DNA from: Candidatus Bathyarchaeota archaeon
Lineage (GTDB): Archaea > Thermoproteota > Bathyarchaeia > Bathyarchaeales > Bathycorpusculaceae
Length of the DNA: 64,000 nt
Assembly: GCA_029881805.1 (NCBI GenBank)
Contig: JAOULW010000003.1
Coordinates: 1-64,000, forward strand
Reading direction: 5' to 3'
The position numbers and the translations under genes were made by a program. The notes below the pieces were generated by a model, which saw only the letters and a list, made by a program, of their open reading frames with translations, was not told the DNA's origin and did no database searches. Shown here piece by piece: positions 53,258 to 62,152 of the stretch. The number at the start of each line of letters is the position of its first letter. Within the stretch, counting starts at the first letter, position 1.

Positions 53258-54316
53258 ATGCTGACATTTCATGAAAAATTTAAGCAATATGACTTAGGTG
53301 AAGGCCACCCCTTCAGAGGTGATAGGTTTGTAAATGTGATGAAGCTTTTTGAAAGTCAAGGCTTGCTTAGTCTTTCTGACGTTGTTCTTGCTGAACCCAA
53401 GCCTGCATTAAAGGAGGATTTGTTAAGGGTTCATGAAGGCGGCTATGTTGATTTGATTTTTCGTTTGGCAAAGGAAGGCAAGCCTTATGATTTTGAGACA
53501 CCTGTTTCACCGGAAATTCTGGAGGCAGCACTGCTAATTGTAGGCGGCGCAATTGAATGCGGCAAGGCAGTTTATGAGGGAAAAGTGAAACACGCAATCT
53601 CCTTAGGCAGCGGTTACCATCACGCTGGAAGAAATTATGGCGGAGGATTCTGCATATTTAACGACATAGCTATCTTAGTTGAGTATTTGCGGGCGGGATA
53701 TGGCGTTGAACGGTTCTTAGTATTGGATTATGATGTTCACTTTGGAAACGGCACAAGTGACATCTATTACAAAGATCCTTCTGTGCTTTTCATTTCTTTG
53801 CATCAAGACCCCCGGACGATTTATCCGGGGACTGGATTCACGTGGCAAATTGGAGAAGGCAGGGGAGAAGGCTACAACGTTAATGTGCCGTTGCCTCCTG
53901 GAACGGGTGACAGCACGTATCTTTATGCTTTGAAAGAGATTTTTGTTCCTTTAGTAGAAGAGTTTAGGCCTCAGATTATTATTGCGAATGGTGGAAGTGA
54001 CCCGCATTTTGCTGACGTTCTTGGAGACTTGAGTTTGACTGTTAAAGGCTTTTTTGATTTGTCTCGTTTGATTAGGGAAACTGCCATAAAAGTTTGTGAC
54101 GGTAAACTTGTTTTAATGCCTGGCAGCGGATACAACCCTGAAGTTTTGCCGCGTTGCTGGTATGCGCTTGTTGCGGGTGTCGTCGGTTTAGAGGAAATTA
54201 ATGTTAGTGATCCTTATGTTCCGCCGAAAGAGCCGTTGTATTGTCGAGAAAAGGTGGAAGACATCTTAAATGAATTAAAGAGTTTGCTAAAGAAGAAGTG
54301 GAAGTGTTTCGTTTGA
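53258..54316 (+). CDS. Histone deacetylase-family (arginase-fold) amidohydrolase
   Basis: About 352 residues. Such enzymes remove acetyl groups from lysines, polyamines or other amines with zinc. The start YDLGEGHPFRGDR is the family opening. The histidine pair is in GSGYHHAGRNYGGGFCIFNDIA, the metal DxH in VLDYDVHFGNGT, then FISLHQDPR and IIIANGGSDPHFADVL, and the Asp in the last motif. The late Tyr/Gly motif LMPGSGYNPEVLPRCWYAL is normal. ATG 53258 starts at the first strand; longer frames begin upstream of or at the expected transcript start (TATA near 53197-53205). The native substrate is unknown. Confidence 0.88.
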   Translation: MLTFHEKFKQYDLGEGHPFRGDRFVNVMKLFESQGLLSLSDVVLAEPKPALKEDLLRVHEGGYVDLIFRLAKEGKPYDFETPVSPEILEAALLIVGGAIECGKAVYEGKVKHAISLGSGYHHAGRNYGGGFCIFNDIAILVEYLRAGYGVERFLVLDYDVHFGNGTSDIYYKDPSVLFISLHQDPRTIYPGTGFTWQIGEGRGEGYNVNVPLPPGTGDSTYLYALKEIFVPLVEEFRPQIIIANGGSDPHFADVLGDLSLTVKGFFDLSRLIRETAIKVCDGKLVLMPGSGYNPEVLPRCWYALVAGVVGLEEINVSDPYVPPKEPLYCREKVEDILNELKSLLKKKWKCFV

Positions 54317-54381
54317 AGCTGAACAGTGTCTAGATTGTGGCAAATGTTTTATATTGCCATTGGAGAAATTTAAATTTGGGT

Positions 54382-54972
54382 ATGCTGTTGAAGGAGTTTC
54401 TTAAGTCATGCTCAGATGTTCTTCTTGCTAGAGGCAAAATGTTCGTGGTTTTGAATGGGTTGTTTTTTGTTGTTGTTTTGGCCTCGGCTTTAGTAGCGTC
54501 TTTTGTTTTTGTTCTTCCGCCTCTTGAAGAAGGTACTAGCGTAATTCAAAATGGTTTGTTTGGTGACAGTTGGGTGTTGACCTTTCTGTTCATTTTCTTT
54601 TCGAATTTGATTCTCAGTGCCTTTTTGGTTGTCACTCTACCGGGCCTTGCGTTTTTTGTTTTGTCATGCCTTTTGCTCTCGTATAGGAGTGTTTTTTGGG
54701 GTTCGCTTTTGGCTTTCTCGCCCATTTCTCAGTTTCTGGCTGCTTTGCCTACCATTGTCCTAGAGGGTGAAGCCTACGTCATCGCGGCGGTTGCGGGAAC
54801 CACTTTGGGCTTGTCTTGGTTTAAGCCGAACTGGGTGTTTAGGGGAGAGAGTCTTTCGAGGAGAGAGGCTTTGGTGCGGGCTTTTAAAGAATGTTTTAGT
54901 CTGTACTTTTGGGTTGTTTTGGTTCTTTTTGTCGCGGCGATTGTGGAAACGTTAACGATTTACCTTTTATGA
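54382..54972 (+). CDS. SpoIIM/DUF95-like membrane protein
   Basis: About 196 residues with five to six transmembrane helices. It has the opening helix MFVVLNGLFFVVVLASALVAS, a mid loop, and the family's conserved LPTIVLEGEAYVIAAVAGTTLGLSW helix, matching the Glu-Ala...Gly pattern of SpoIIM/DUF95. The function outside sporulating bacteria is unknown. A TATA-like TTTTATATT (about 54347-54355) puts the transcript start ~5 nt before ATG 54382, so the mRNA is nearly leaderless. An upstream ATG (54337) would precede the transcript start. Confidence 0.72.
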   Translation: MLLKEFLKSCSDVLLARGKMFVVLNGLFFVVVLASALVASFVFVLPPLEEGTSVIQNGLFGDSWVLTFLFIFFSNLILSAFLVVTLPGLAFFVLSCLLLSYRSVFWGSLLAFSPISQFLAALPTIVLEGEAYVIAAVAGTTLGLSWFKPNWVFRGESLSRREALVRAFKECFSLYFWVVLVLFVAAIVETLTIYLL

Positions 54973-55113
54973 CCTTGAGAAGTTTCGGTTGGGTTTAAAA
55001 AATGTCTAGAATGTCTGCTTTCTGGATTGTTTGCCACGCATGATTGTACTATGAGATTGTTTCATAAAGCTTTTAAGTAGTTGTCTCAAATAGTTATATG
55101 GGTGGTGCGCGCG

Positions 55114-55767
55114 GTGACTTTACCTTCTAATCGCAAATGGCTTTCAATAACGCTTCTTGCGATAATAGTCCCAGTGGGACTGCTAACGACTTTTAAAATA
55201 ACAGGAATAATAAGAGAGCCGCTCGCACCAGAGATTGTCAATGTAGAAGCGGTTTTTGGGAATGTTACAAGGCCAGAAAGCTACACATTCATTGATAGAG
55301 TCGTGGAAAACCATTATGACAATGGGTTCAGCAGAGTGAAGATGTACGCTCACGTGATTGATTATGAGGAAAAGCATCCTACATTTGGCGAGCACATATG
55401 GCTAAGCATAACCGCGACTGCACAACTGCAAGAGGGCTTCATTTACTCTATGCTACTCAAGCTCTCAGTCCACGACGCCGACAGTTGTTTGGTTATAGTC
55501 CTATTGTTCCCTTGGGGTGCCCCTCTTACTGAGAATCTAAAAACTGAGAGAACCGACACAACTGGTACACAGACCAATGAAGCTTACGTTTATGCAACTG
55601 GAATTGATGAACCGAAGAACTGTTTCATCAGAATTATAGTCACTTGGCAGTTTCTTGACAGGAGAATTCTGGACCATTGGATGACTGCGACCTTGGAAAC
55701 TACGTATTTTAATGGAACAGCCTATCAAAAAGTGATTATACCAGTTAAGATTGGAGTTTTAGTTTAA
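55114..55767 (+). CDS. Membrane-anchored extracellular protein sharing modules with the next gene
   Basis: About 217 residues. An N-terminal anchor/signal helix (WLSITLLAIIVPVGLL) precedes an extracellular beta region. Two motifs recur in the following protein: YEEKHPTFGEHIWLSITATA (compare YEENQPTFNDGMWLRIATTA there) and WQFLDRRILDHWMTATLE (compare WEFLDWATNDQNHWLNVTAE there). The function is unknown. GTG 55114 lies after GGGTGGTG; the frame opens at TTG 55081. It ends 1 nt into the next gene's ATG (TAATG), so they are one operon. Confidence 0.68.
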   Translation: MTLPSNRKWLSITLLAIIVPVGLLTTFKITGIIREPLAPEIVNVEAVFGNVTRPESYTFIDRVVENHYDNGFSRVKMYAHVIDYEEKHPTFGEHIWLSITATAQLQEGFIYSMLLKLSVHDADSCLVIVLLFPWGAPLTENLKTERTDTTGTQTNEAYVYATGIDEPKNCFIRIIVTWQFLDRRILDHWMTATLETTYFNGTAYQKVIIPVKIGVLV

Positions 55768-56924
55768 TGAAAAGAGTCTATTCGATAATGCTTTTAGTAA
55801 TACTGCTATTATCAATTATACCAACAGCATTTGCTTGGGAGATGGAAAGACCAGCTAATAATGTGACATTTGAGTCAGAAACAGTGGCAAACGCCACTAC
55901 TAATGGTGAGGCTACAATTGGCTTAGGCGTTCACGTCGAAAGTTATGAAGAAAACCAGCCAACTTTCAATGATGGTATGTGGTTAAGAATAGCTACCACT
56001 GCAAACACCAGAAAAGGAATAAAATATGGATGGGGCAATGTTAGTTATTCTTGGGTGGATATAGATGTTCCTGGGCTTAACCCTCAAGTTTTAATGAGCC
56101 CAGACTATCCTTTTTTCTTTGTAGGGATTTCCCTCTTTTGTAGTGTTCGTTTCTATGGCGGACCAAAAAGTGCCGAGTTCGCGTCACTCTATGTATCCAA
56201 TAATGGCGTTCTTTGTTTCGATAATAGATTGAATGAGACACAGCAACTTCCAGTGCCTGATGCCTTTTATGGCAATGAGATTCCAAGTACCGAAGGACTT
56301 AACGCCTTTATTGCACCGTTCTGGAGAGAGCTCAATCCGCACTTAGGAGGTAGAGTGTTATATGTAGATCACATTTATATTCAGCCGCCGGGTGAATATG
56401 ATCCAAATCGTCACTGCGCAGTCATAAGCTGGATTGATGTTCCGGACAAATTCGGTAATCCACAGACTTTCCAAGTGATCATAGAATTATCAAGACCACA
56501 AGGGTATGCATATAGGCAAAACCTGATTTGGTTCCAATATAAAAACGTCACATTTGATCAGGAGACAATTGTTGGAATAGAAGACCACGGAGGTTGGGAC
56601 GGTTTCTCAATAGACCCTCAAATTCCTCAAGCAATTCAAGGGAACAAGGCAATAAAAATTGGGCAAGTATACGGATGCAATAGCTTTCTCGTTTCAGCAA
56701 TAACCATCAAATTAAGTTCGCAAGACTCTGGTTCGGACTCATATATTGTTCCCTATTCAGGCTGGATAAGAGGGTACAACGTGGAACTAAACAGCACATT
56801 GCCTGATGATGAACTAAGATACGCTCTCGCGTTTGGAAATGTCCTCTCGTTGGGCCTAGACGCTTTTGGCATGCTCGTCGGAGGACTCTTTGGAGCAATA
56901 GTTAGTGGGGGGGCTTTTTCCTAG
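55767..56924 (+). CDS. Large extracellular protein, 5' part (before -1 frameshift)
   Basis: 385 residues. A signal peptide (MKRVYSIMLLVILLLSIIPTAFAWE) is followed by the module shared with the upstream protein, then a jelly-roll/lectin-like region (~90-300) with NGVLCFDNRLNET and GGWDGFSID, typical of nidogen-like or NIDO-type outer domains. Near the end a Gly-rich hydrophobic helix starts (LAFGNVLSLGLDAFGMLVGGLFGAIVSGG). The frame stops with TAG just after seven G (56907-56913). A -1 shift there joins it without a break to the downstream frame and completes the helix, so this is probably the 5' part of one gene of about 1,060 codons. Confidence 0.75.
   Translation: MKRVYSIMLLVILLLSIIPTAFAWEMERPANNVTFESETVANATTNGEATIGLGVHVESYEENQPTFNDGMWLRIATTANTRKGIKYGWGNVSYSWVDIDVPGLNPQVLMSPDYPFFFVGISLFCSVRFYGGPKSAEFASLYVSNNGVLCFDNRLNETQQLPVPDAFYGNEIPSTEGLNAFIAPFWRELNPHLGGRVLYVDHIYIQPPGEYDPNRHCAVISWIDVPDKFGNPQTFQVIIELSRPQGYAYRQNLIWFQYKNVTFDQETIVGIEDHGGWDGFSIDPQIPQAIQGNKAIKIGQVYGCNSFLVSAITIKLSSQDSGSDSYIVPYSGWIRGYNVELNSTLPDDELRYALAFGNVLSLGLDAFGMLVGGLFGAIVSGGAFS
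56907..56913 (+). other. Run of seven G at the frame junction
   Basis: GGGGGGG is read as GGG-GGG-G in the first frame, and TAG follows at 56922-56924. Moving back one base gives GGC-TTT-TTC-CTA, an uninterrupted frame of more than 2 kb. A G7 run is a classic site for polymerase slippage or -1 ribosomal frameshifting, and also for assembly error. Confidence 0.7.
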
Positions 56925-56989
56925 GTTGCGGTCTAGTCATTGTTGAATTAGCTGATATCGCTGCAAGAAATCAGGCTGAGGCTAGACTT

Positions 56990-58951
56990 TTGGAACTTGA
57001 AACTAAAGAGGCTACAGCACATGCAGATGGTGAGGTGGTTGACGCATCATTTGATGTTCTTGCCTATTGGGAGTTTCTGGATTGGGCGACAAATGATCAG
57101 AATCATTGGCTTAATGTTACGGCAGAACTATCTTATATGGAAATTTCAGTTGATGGTGTCTTGGTTGACACCAATATGACATCAACTTCAGTGATCCTGA
57201 AAACTGTGCCAGACGCAGGAAACACCATTAATGCCCCAAACGTTAGAGAAATTAGCCCAGGAACTTACAAGGCATTTGTAGGAGTAAATATTCCTTGGCC
57301 TGGATTCAATGATACGGACGATTATTACAAAATCTATGTTGGCATAGGCATGGTTTTACACTTAACTATGAAGCCACATACTAACACAGACTTTGACTTG
57401 TATCTTTATAATCCAAACGGTCAATTCATTAAATCCTCGAAAAGAGGAACAAATGCTATTGAGGAGATTTACCACCCTACCAATATGACTGGGTATTGGT
57501 TCATAAGAGTTAACGCAGTTGCAAGTTATGGAATTTATGCGCTTACGATAGATCAGCCTTATCCTGCTCCGTGGGTGACTGTTTTAGCCAAAATCACACC
57601 TAGTGAAGCTGAAATTAGAGATGTTTTTGTTATGATAGGAATGGGCGGAGTCTACTCTTTCTCTCCGGTTACTGTGGCTGTTTTGCCAGAATATTACTAC
57701 ATTGGTGTTGAATCACCATTTACTAGAGAGCATTACAGCTATACCTTCCATCACTGGGCTGACAACAACTCAACATTTCAGTCAAGATACGAAAACATAC
57801 AAAGCAACAAAACATTCATAGCATACTATACAGAACAGTTCTTCAACAATCCGCCAAACATCCCTCAGAAGCCTGAGGGCAAAACCAATGGTCACGTATA
57901 CACTAATTACCCTTACTATACAAACACAACAGACTCCGAAGGAGACGATCTCCGATACGAGTTTAGCTGGGGAGACGAAACAAGCAACACATTAACAAGC
58001 TGGTTCACATCCGGAGCCAACGCAAGTGCATCACATTCTTGGACTAGACCCGGAACATACAGTGTTTCGGTTCGAGCACAAGACAGCTACACTCTATGGA
58101 GCAGTTGGTCCACCACCTTAACAGTAAATATCAACCAGAACGACGCAGGCACAGGCTATGATGCTGGCAACAGCTTCACTGCGGCCACCTACGTGAGTCC
58201 AAGCTCGTACACAGGCGCACTATACCAATCCAACCCGACCGACACAACCGATTGGTATCAGTTCTGCGCCGCAGAAGGCCAGATCATAGGCATAACCATG
58301 ACGCCTCCATCCAACGCCAACTTCAACCTAGAGCTTTACGATCCAAGCGGAACCTTCAAGGATGGATCCTATCTCGGAACTGGTTATATGGACAGCGTCT
58401 CCTACACCGCCGACGCAAGCGGCAATTGGAGAGCCAAGATCTACATCGCAAACGGAGAAGGCCAATACTCGTTCTCTGTTACGGTTAGTTCTTCGGGCGG
58501 AGGTGAGGGAGGCTGTCCAATCCTTTATGTTTACAGCAACGAAGAATACGTCTGCGAAGGTTTACTGGATATTCACAATCCCGAAGGTATAGACATCATA
58601 ACATACCACAACTTGGCGGCTATACCTCAATCTGTCAAAGGCACTTACCTTTTCCGACTGATTGAACATCCCTACACGTGTAGCCACATAGACCAGATCA
58701 AGCTCTACGCTGTCCTAGAGAATGGAAGGGTGATTAAGCTACCGCTCGTATGGGCTTGGCACTCGGAAGACGGCAGCGTACTGCCACAACTACTATTCAG
58801 CGACGACTACAAAACAGACACACTAGGCGCAATCCATAACAACGGAACAAGCCAAAGTATAAACGTAAGATTCATAGCACTACCACGAAACCTCAAAATC
58901 ATAAGATTCATATTCCAAATAGAAGGAAATAACCCAGAATTCAAAACCTAG
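56990..58951 (+). CDS. Large extracellular protein, 3' part: PPC, PKD-like and C-terminal domains
   Basis: 653 residues from TTG 56990, but the open frame reaches back to the G run at 56907-56913, adding 26 codons that finish the transmembrane helix (FFLGCGLVIVELADI). Order: the shared WEFLD...HW module (~20-60), a PPC domain (~110-185: KIYVGIGMVLHLTMKPHTNTDFDLYLYNPNG), a spacer with HHWADNNSTF, a PKD/Ig-like domain (~300-390: YEFSWGDETS, WTRPGTYSVSVRAQDSY), a second PPC domain (~395-500: DWYQFCAAEGQIIGITMTPPSNANFNLELYDPSG), and a C-terminal domain opening PILYVYSNEEYVCEGLLDIHNPEG. PPC and PKD domains occur in secreted peptidases and surface proteins; no catalytic motif is seen. Confidence 0.75.
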   Translation: MELETKEATAHADGEVVDASFDVLAYWEFLDWATNDQNHWLNVTAELSYMEISVDGVLVDTNMTSTSVILKTVPDAGNTINAPNVREISPGTYKAFVGVNIPWPGFNDTDDYYKIYVGIGMVLHLTMKPHTNTDFDLYLYNPNGQFIKSSKRGTNAIEEIYHPTNMTGYWFIRVNAVASYGIYALTIDQPYPAPWVTVLAKITPSEAEIRDVFVMIGMGGVYSFSPVTVAVLPEYYYIGVESPFTREHYSYTFHHWADNNSTFQSRYENIQSNKTFIAYYTEQFFNNPPNIPQKPEGKTNGHVYTNYPYYTNTTDSEGDDLRYEFSWGDETSNTLTSWFTSGANASASHSWTRPGTYSVSVRAQDSYTLWSSWSTTLTVNINQNDAGTGYDAGNSFTAATYVSPSSYTGALYQSNPTDTTDWYQFCAAEGQIIGITMTPPSNANFNLELYDPSGTFKDGSYLGTGYMDSVSYTADASGNWRAKIYIANGEGQYSFSVTVSSSGGGEGGCPILYVYSNEEYVCEGLLDIHNPEGIDIITYHNLAAIPQSVKGTYLFRLIEHPYTCSHIDQIKLYAVLENGRVIKLPLVWAWHSEDGSVLPQLLFSDDYKTDTLGAIHNNGTSQSINVRFIALPRNLKIIRFIFQIEGNNPEFKT

Positions 58952-59033
58952 AAGAAGACTTCCAAAACTTATCAAAGACCACTTTTTTGCTGGCACTAAA
59001 GCAGTATTGGAATCTTAAAAAGGGAAAAGTAAT

Positions 59034-60857
59034 TCAATTTTTTAATTTGCGGTTGAAGAAGTCTATTAGTATCTTGAACGTTCTAGTGCGCATCGTCATG
59101 TCCGTGTAAGCCCCGTGTCCTTCGTCGCCGAATTCAACATACTCAAAGTCCGCTCCTTCCTTCTTACCCAACTCAATGAGCTTGTCCCTGAACTGCCTGC
59201 TTTCTTCGACAGGACAGCGGGGATCATTCTTCCCATGAACCATCAATAATGGACATCTCAAGTTTTGCGCGTAGTTCAATGCGCTTCTGTCTTCCCAAAG
59301 CTTCGAATTCTTCTCCGGGTCACCCAAATGCATCCTTACAAAGTACCTGAAATGTGGCTGTGAACGCTCATAGAACGTTTTGAGATGCGAAATTCCAATC
59401 CACGCGACTGCGGCAGCCCATAAATCAGGCTTCTTCGTGACTGCAAGAAAAGTCATGAACCCACCGTAACTTCCTCCGAAAACACCTAGTTTCGCCTTGT
59501 CCACGTATGGAAGAGCCTTGAGATACTTCGCACCGGCAACCACATCCTCAAGATCAGCACCTCCCCAATCCATGAGGTTCATATCTTGAAACTTCCTGCC
59601 GTATCCAGTGCTTCCTCTCACATTAGGCAGCAGCAGAACATAGCCCTCATTCGCCAAAATCTGCCCCATAATGTGAAAATCATAGAAATATTGAGCCGTC
59701 GGTCCTCCGTGAGGCATTATGAGAGCTGGAAGCTTCTTTCCTTCAAAAATATCCTTAGGCTTGTAGACAATGGCTGGAATCTGTACCCCATCAAAGGACT
59801 CATATTTAACATATTCAGGCATCACAAAGAATTTCGAATCCACCTCGCCATACTGTGGTTCAATCAAATATTTGATTTTCCTGTTTCCGATGTCGTAGGC
59901 AACGAACGCGCTTGGAATGGTCGGAGTATTTATGGCTGAGACCAAAAATCGGTCGTCCAATGCAAACTGAACACTCATCGCTATGCCTTTCGGATATTGG
60001 GTCTCTTCACAGTTCCCAGTTTCAACATCGTAGATGACTGGAAAAACCGTGGCTTCACAGTTTCTCAAGCAAACAAGTTTCTTCCCATCGTCAGAAAAGT
60101 CTGCGGCAGTTTCCTCATATTCTAACTTGCCTAACAGCTTTGTCTCTCCTGTTTCAAGGTTGTATATGCCCGCTTGCTTAACGCCGTTTGCATCAGTTGT
60201 AAACGCAAGCAGCTTCCCATCTTTGTTCCATCTGGCAACCGTGTCCTGCGAACCTTCTTTTACGCTTACTATTCTCTTCTTTTCACTTCCGTCTGTTCGC
60301 ACAAGCCAAATGTCCATGTTTCGCATGTCTTTGGTTTCGTTCACATCGTACGCAATCCAATCGTGTTTCGGATTCCAAGAACAACCTCCCCAAGTGGGAT
60401 TTGCATGGTCAGTTAGCTCAATCACTTCCTTGCTCTGCAAATCCAGCCTAAACAGGTTAAGTTGTCCCTTTCTCGTCGAAATCATTGCTAGGAATCTGCT
60501 ATCTGAGCTTGTGTCTGCAGCATACTCCTGATATTCCGGAGTATTAGTCAGTGAATCGGTTTTTCCAGAGGCGACGTTGATTTTTATCAAATCGTGGTTT
60601 TCGTTGCCATATTTGTCTTTTGCAAAAATTATGTCTCTATCATCTATAGTCCAGACAAAGCCTGCACGCAACGCTCTAGGACATTCACCATGGCTCACTT
60701 GATTTATTCCATTCGTCCTCAAATCGCACACGTACATTTCTATTATGCCAGTCTTGTCAAAGTAGAAAGCCACTTTATCCCTTGAGTGGCTTACAACCGG
60801 CAACCATATCTGCGGTATTTTCGACAAAGTATCAATCGTATACTCTTTCTCGCCCAT
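59034..60857 (-). CDS. S9-family peptidase (prolyl-oligopeptidase/acylaminoacyl-peptidase-like)
   Basis: About 607 residues. The N-terminal two thirds form a WD40/TolB-type beta-propeller (repeats such as IDDRDIIFAKDKYGNENHDL, SWNPKHDWIAYDVNE, ARWNKDGKLLAFTTD). The C-terminal alpha/beta-hydrolase has the nucleophile motif GVFGGSYGGFMTF, the Asp in HGKNDPRCPVEESRQF and the His in FGDEGHGAYTD. It cleaves short peptides, probably in the cytoplasm (no signal peptide). ATG 60857 has GAGAGG ~8 nt before it, and an earlier ATG (60872) does not. It could process peptides from the Opp importer. Confidence 0.93.
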   Translation of the reverse strand: MGEKEYTIDTLSKIPQIWLPVVSHSRDKVAFYFDKTGIIEMYVCDLRTNGINQVSHGECPRALRAGFVWTIDDRDIIFAKDKYGNENHDLIKINVASGKTDSLTNTPEYQEYAADTSSDSRFLAMISTRKGQLNLFRLDLQSKEVIELTDHANPTWGGCSWNPKHDWIAYDVNETKDMRNMDIWLVRTDGSEKKRIVSVKEGSQDTVARWNKDGKLLAFTTDANGVKQAGIYNLETGETKLLGKLEYEETAADFSDDGKKLVCLRNCEATVFPVIYDVETGNCEETQYPKGIAMSVQFALDDRFLVSAINTPTIPSAFVAYDIGNRKIKYLIEPQYGEVDSKFFVMPEYVKYESFDGVQIPAIVYKPKDIFEGKKLPALIMPHGGPTAQYFYDFHIMGQILANEGYVLLLPNVRGSTGYGRKFQDMNLMDWGGADLEDVVAGAKYLKALPYVDKAKLGVFGGSYGGFMTFLAVTKKPDLWAAAVAWIGISHLKTFYERSQPHFRYFVRMHLGDPEKNSKLWEDRSALNYAQNLRCPLLMVHGKNDPRCPVEESRQFRDKLIELGKKEGADFEYVEFGDEGHGAYTDMTMRTRTFKILIDFFNRKLKN

Positions 60858-61016
60858 ATATAATCCTCTCAAAGAGAGAAATTCTTACGAGCACCTTGCT
60901 TAAAAAATTTACTTCGAACTCCAAGATGAACAAATCTGACGATTACGGCTCACCTTGAGACTTTAATAGCTGATACTACTAACTAGAGCTATCACCATAA
61001 GCTGGATGAAGTTTAC

Positions 61017-62141
61017 ATGAAAGACATTGAAAAGATCCGTGAACAATTTCCAATAACTAAAAGCAAGGTTTTTTTAAATCATGCCGCGATGTCTCCACTT
61101 CCAAAACCTGTTGCTGAAACAGTTCGCAAGTGCGTTGACGAATTCTCAAATCTTGGAACTACTTCAATTGAGTGGAATAATGGCGGAAAACCATTCTTTG
61201 CAAAACTAGTTCGAGCCGAACCACAAGAAATAGCCCTTGTCGAAAACACCTCCACTGGCTTAAACATAGCTGCCAACGTACTTTGCTATCCGCCTGGCTC
61301 AAAAATCGTCACAACAGACTTGGAGTATCCTTCTGTAGTCTATCCTTGGCTGCGCAAAAGCCTAGGCGTGAAAGTGCACTATGTGAAGAATATTGATGGA
61401 AAAATTCTGCTGAAGGACATAGAGAAGGCGGTTGACGACAAAACTGTGGCTGTTGCAGTAAGCCACGTTGAATACGTTAATGGTTTCCGACACAACTTGC
61501 AAGCTTTAAGTGAAATAGCCCACGAGCATGGAGCCTATCTAATTGTTGATGCAATACAGTCAGCTGGCGCCATGCAAATTGACGTCAAAAGAGACAACGT
61601 CGATTTTCTGACGACTGCCTGCTACAAATGGCTTCTAAGTCCACCAGGAGCAGGTTATCTTTATGTAAAGAAGGAACTAATCGAAGAGTTTGAACCCCCA
61701 TTCGTCGGCTGGGCAAGCGTAAAACAAGAGATATTCGAGACAATAGATTTCTGGGACATTTGGAGTCTGAGGCTTTCTGAGACTGCAAGCCGTTTTGAAG
61801 TTGGTTCTCCAAGTTTCATAAGCTTAATAGGGACTACAGAGGCACTCAAAATATTTTTAGACATTGGCATTGAAAACGTTGAAAGGAAAATATTGAAGCT
61901 GACGGACTATTTGATAAAGACTATTAAAAATTTGGGACTCAAACTTCAGACACCAGAAGAACAACAATGTCGTTCAGGCATAGTAAATTTAAAAATAGAT
62001 AGACCGCAAGAAATGGTGGAAAAGTTAAGCCATAAAGGCATAATTGTCTCTGCTAGAGCTCATGGATTAAGAATTTCACCCCACTTTTACAATACCGAAG
62101 GAGAAATTGACAAGCTAGCAGACGCAATCAAAAAGGGGTAA
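61017..62141 (+). CDS. Class V aminotransferase (cysteine-desulfurase-like PLP enzyme)
   Basis: 374 residues. PLP binding is shown by the Lys in TACYKWLLSPPGAGYLYV, with LVENTSTGLNIAANVL at the phosphate site, SHVEYVNGFRHNL and LIVDAIQSAGAMQID (Asp stacking). The start VFLNHAAMSPLPKPVAE is the family opening (N-H-A-A in place of the usual N-h-G-s). It may transaminate, desulfurate or lyase an amino acid; there is no clear cysteine at the desulfurase position, so a desulfurase role is not established. ATG 61017 follows a divergent promoter. It is 11 nt upstream of the HAD gene, so the next two genes are likely co-transcribed. Confidence 0.88.
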   Translation: MKDIEKIREQFPITKSKVFLNHAAMSPLPKPVAETVRKCVDEFSNLGTTSIEWNNGGKPFFAKLVRAEPQEIALVENTSTGLNIAANVLCYPPGSKIVTTDLEYPSVVYPWLRKSLGVKVHYVKNIDGKILLKDIEKAVDDKTVAVAVSHVEYVNGFRHNLQALSEIAHEHGAYLIVDAIQSAGAMQIDVKRDNVDFLTTACYKWLLSPPGAGYLYVKKELIEEFEPPFVGWASVKQEIFETIDFWDIWSLRLSETASRFEVGSPSFISLIGTTEALKIFLDIGIENVERKILKLTDYLIKTIKNLGLKLQTPEEQQCRSGIVNLKIDRPQEMVEKLSHKGIIVSARAHGLRISPHFYNTEGEIDKLADAIKKG

Positions 62142-62152
62142 AGAATAACTGC

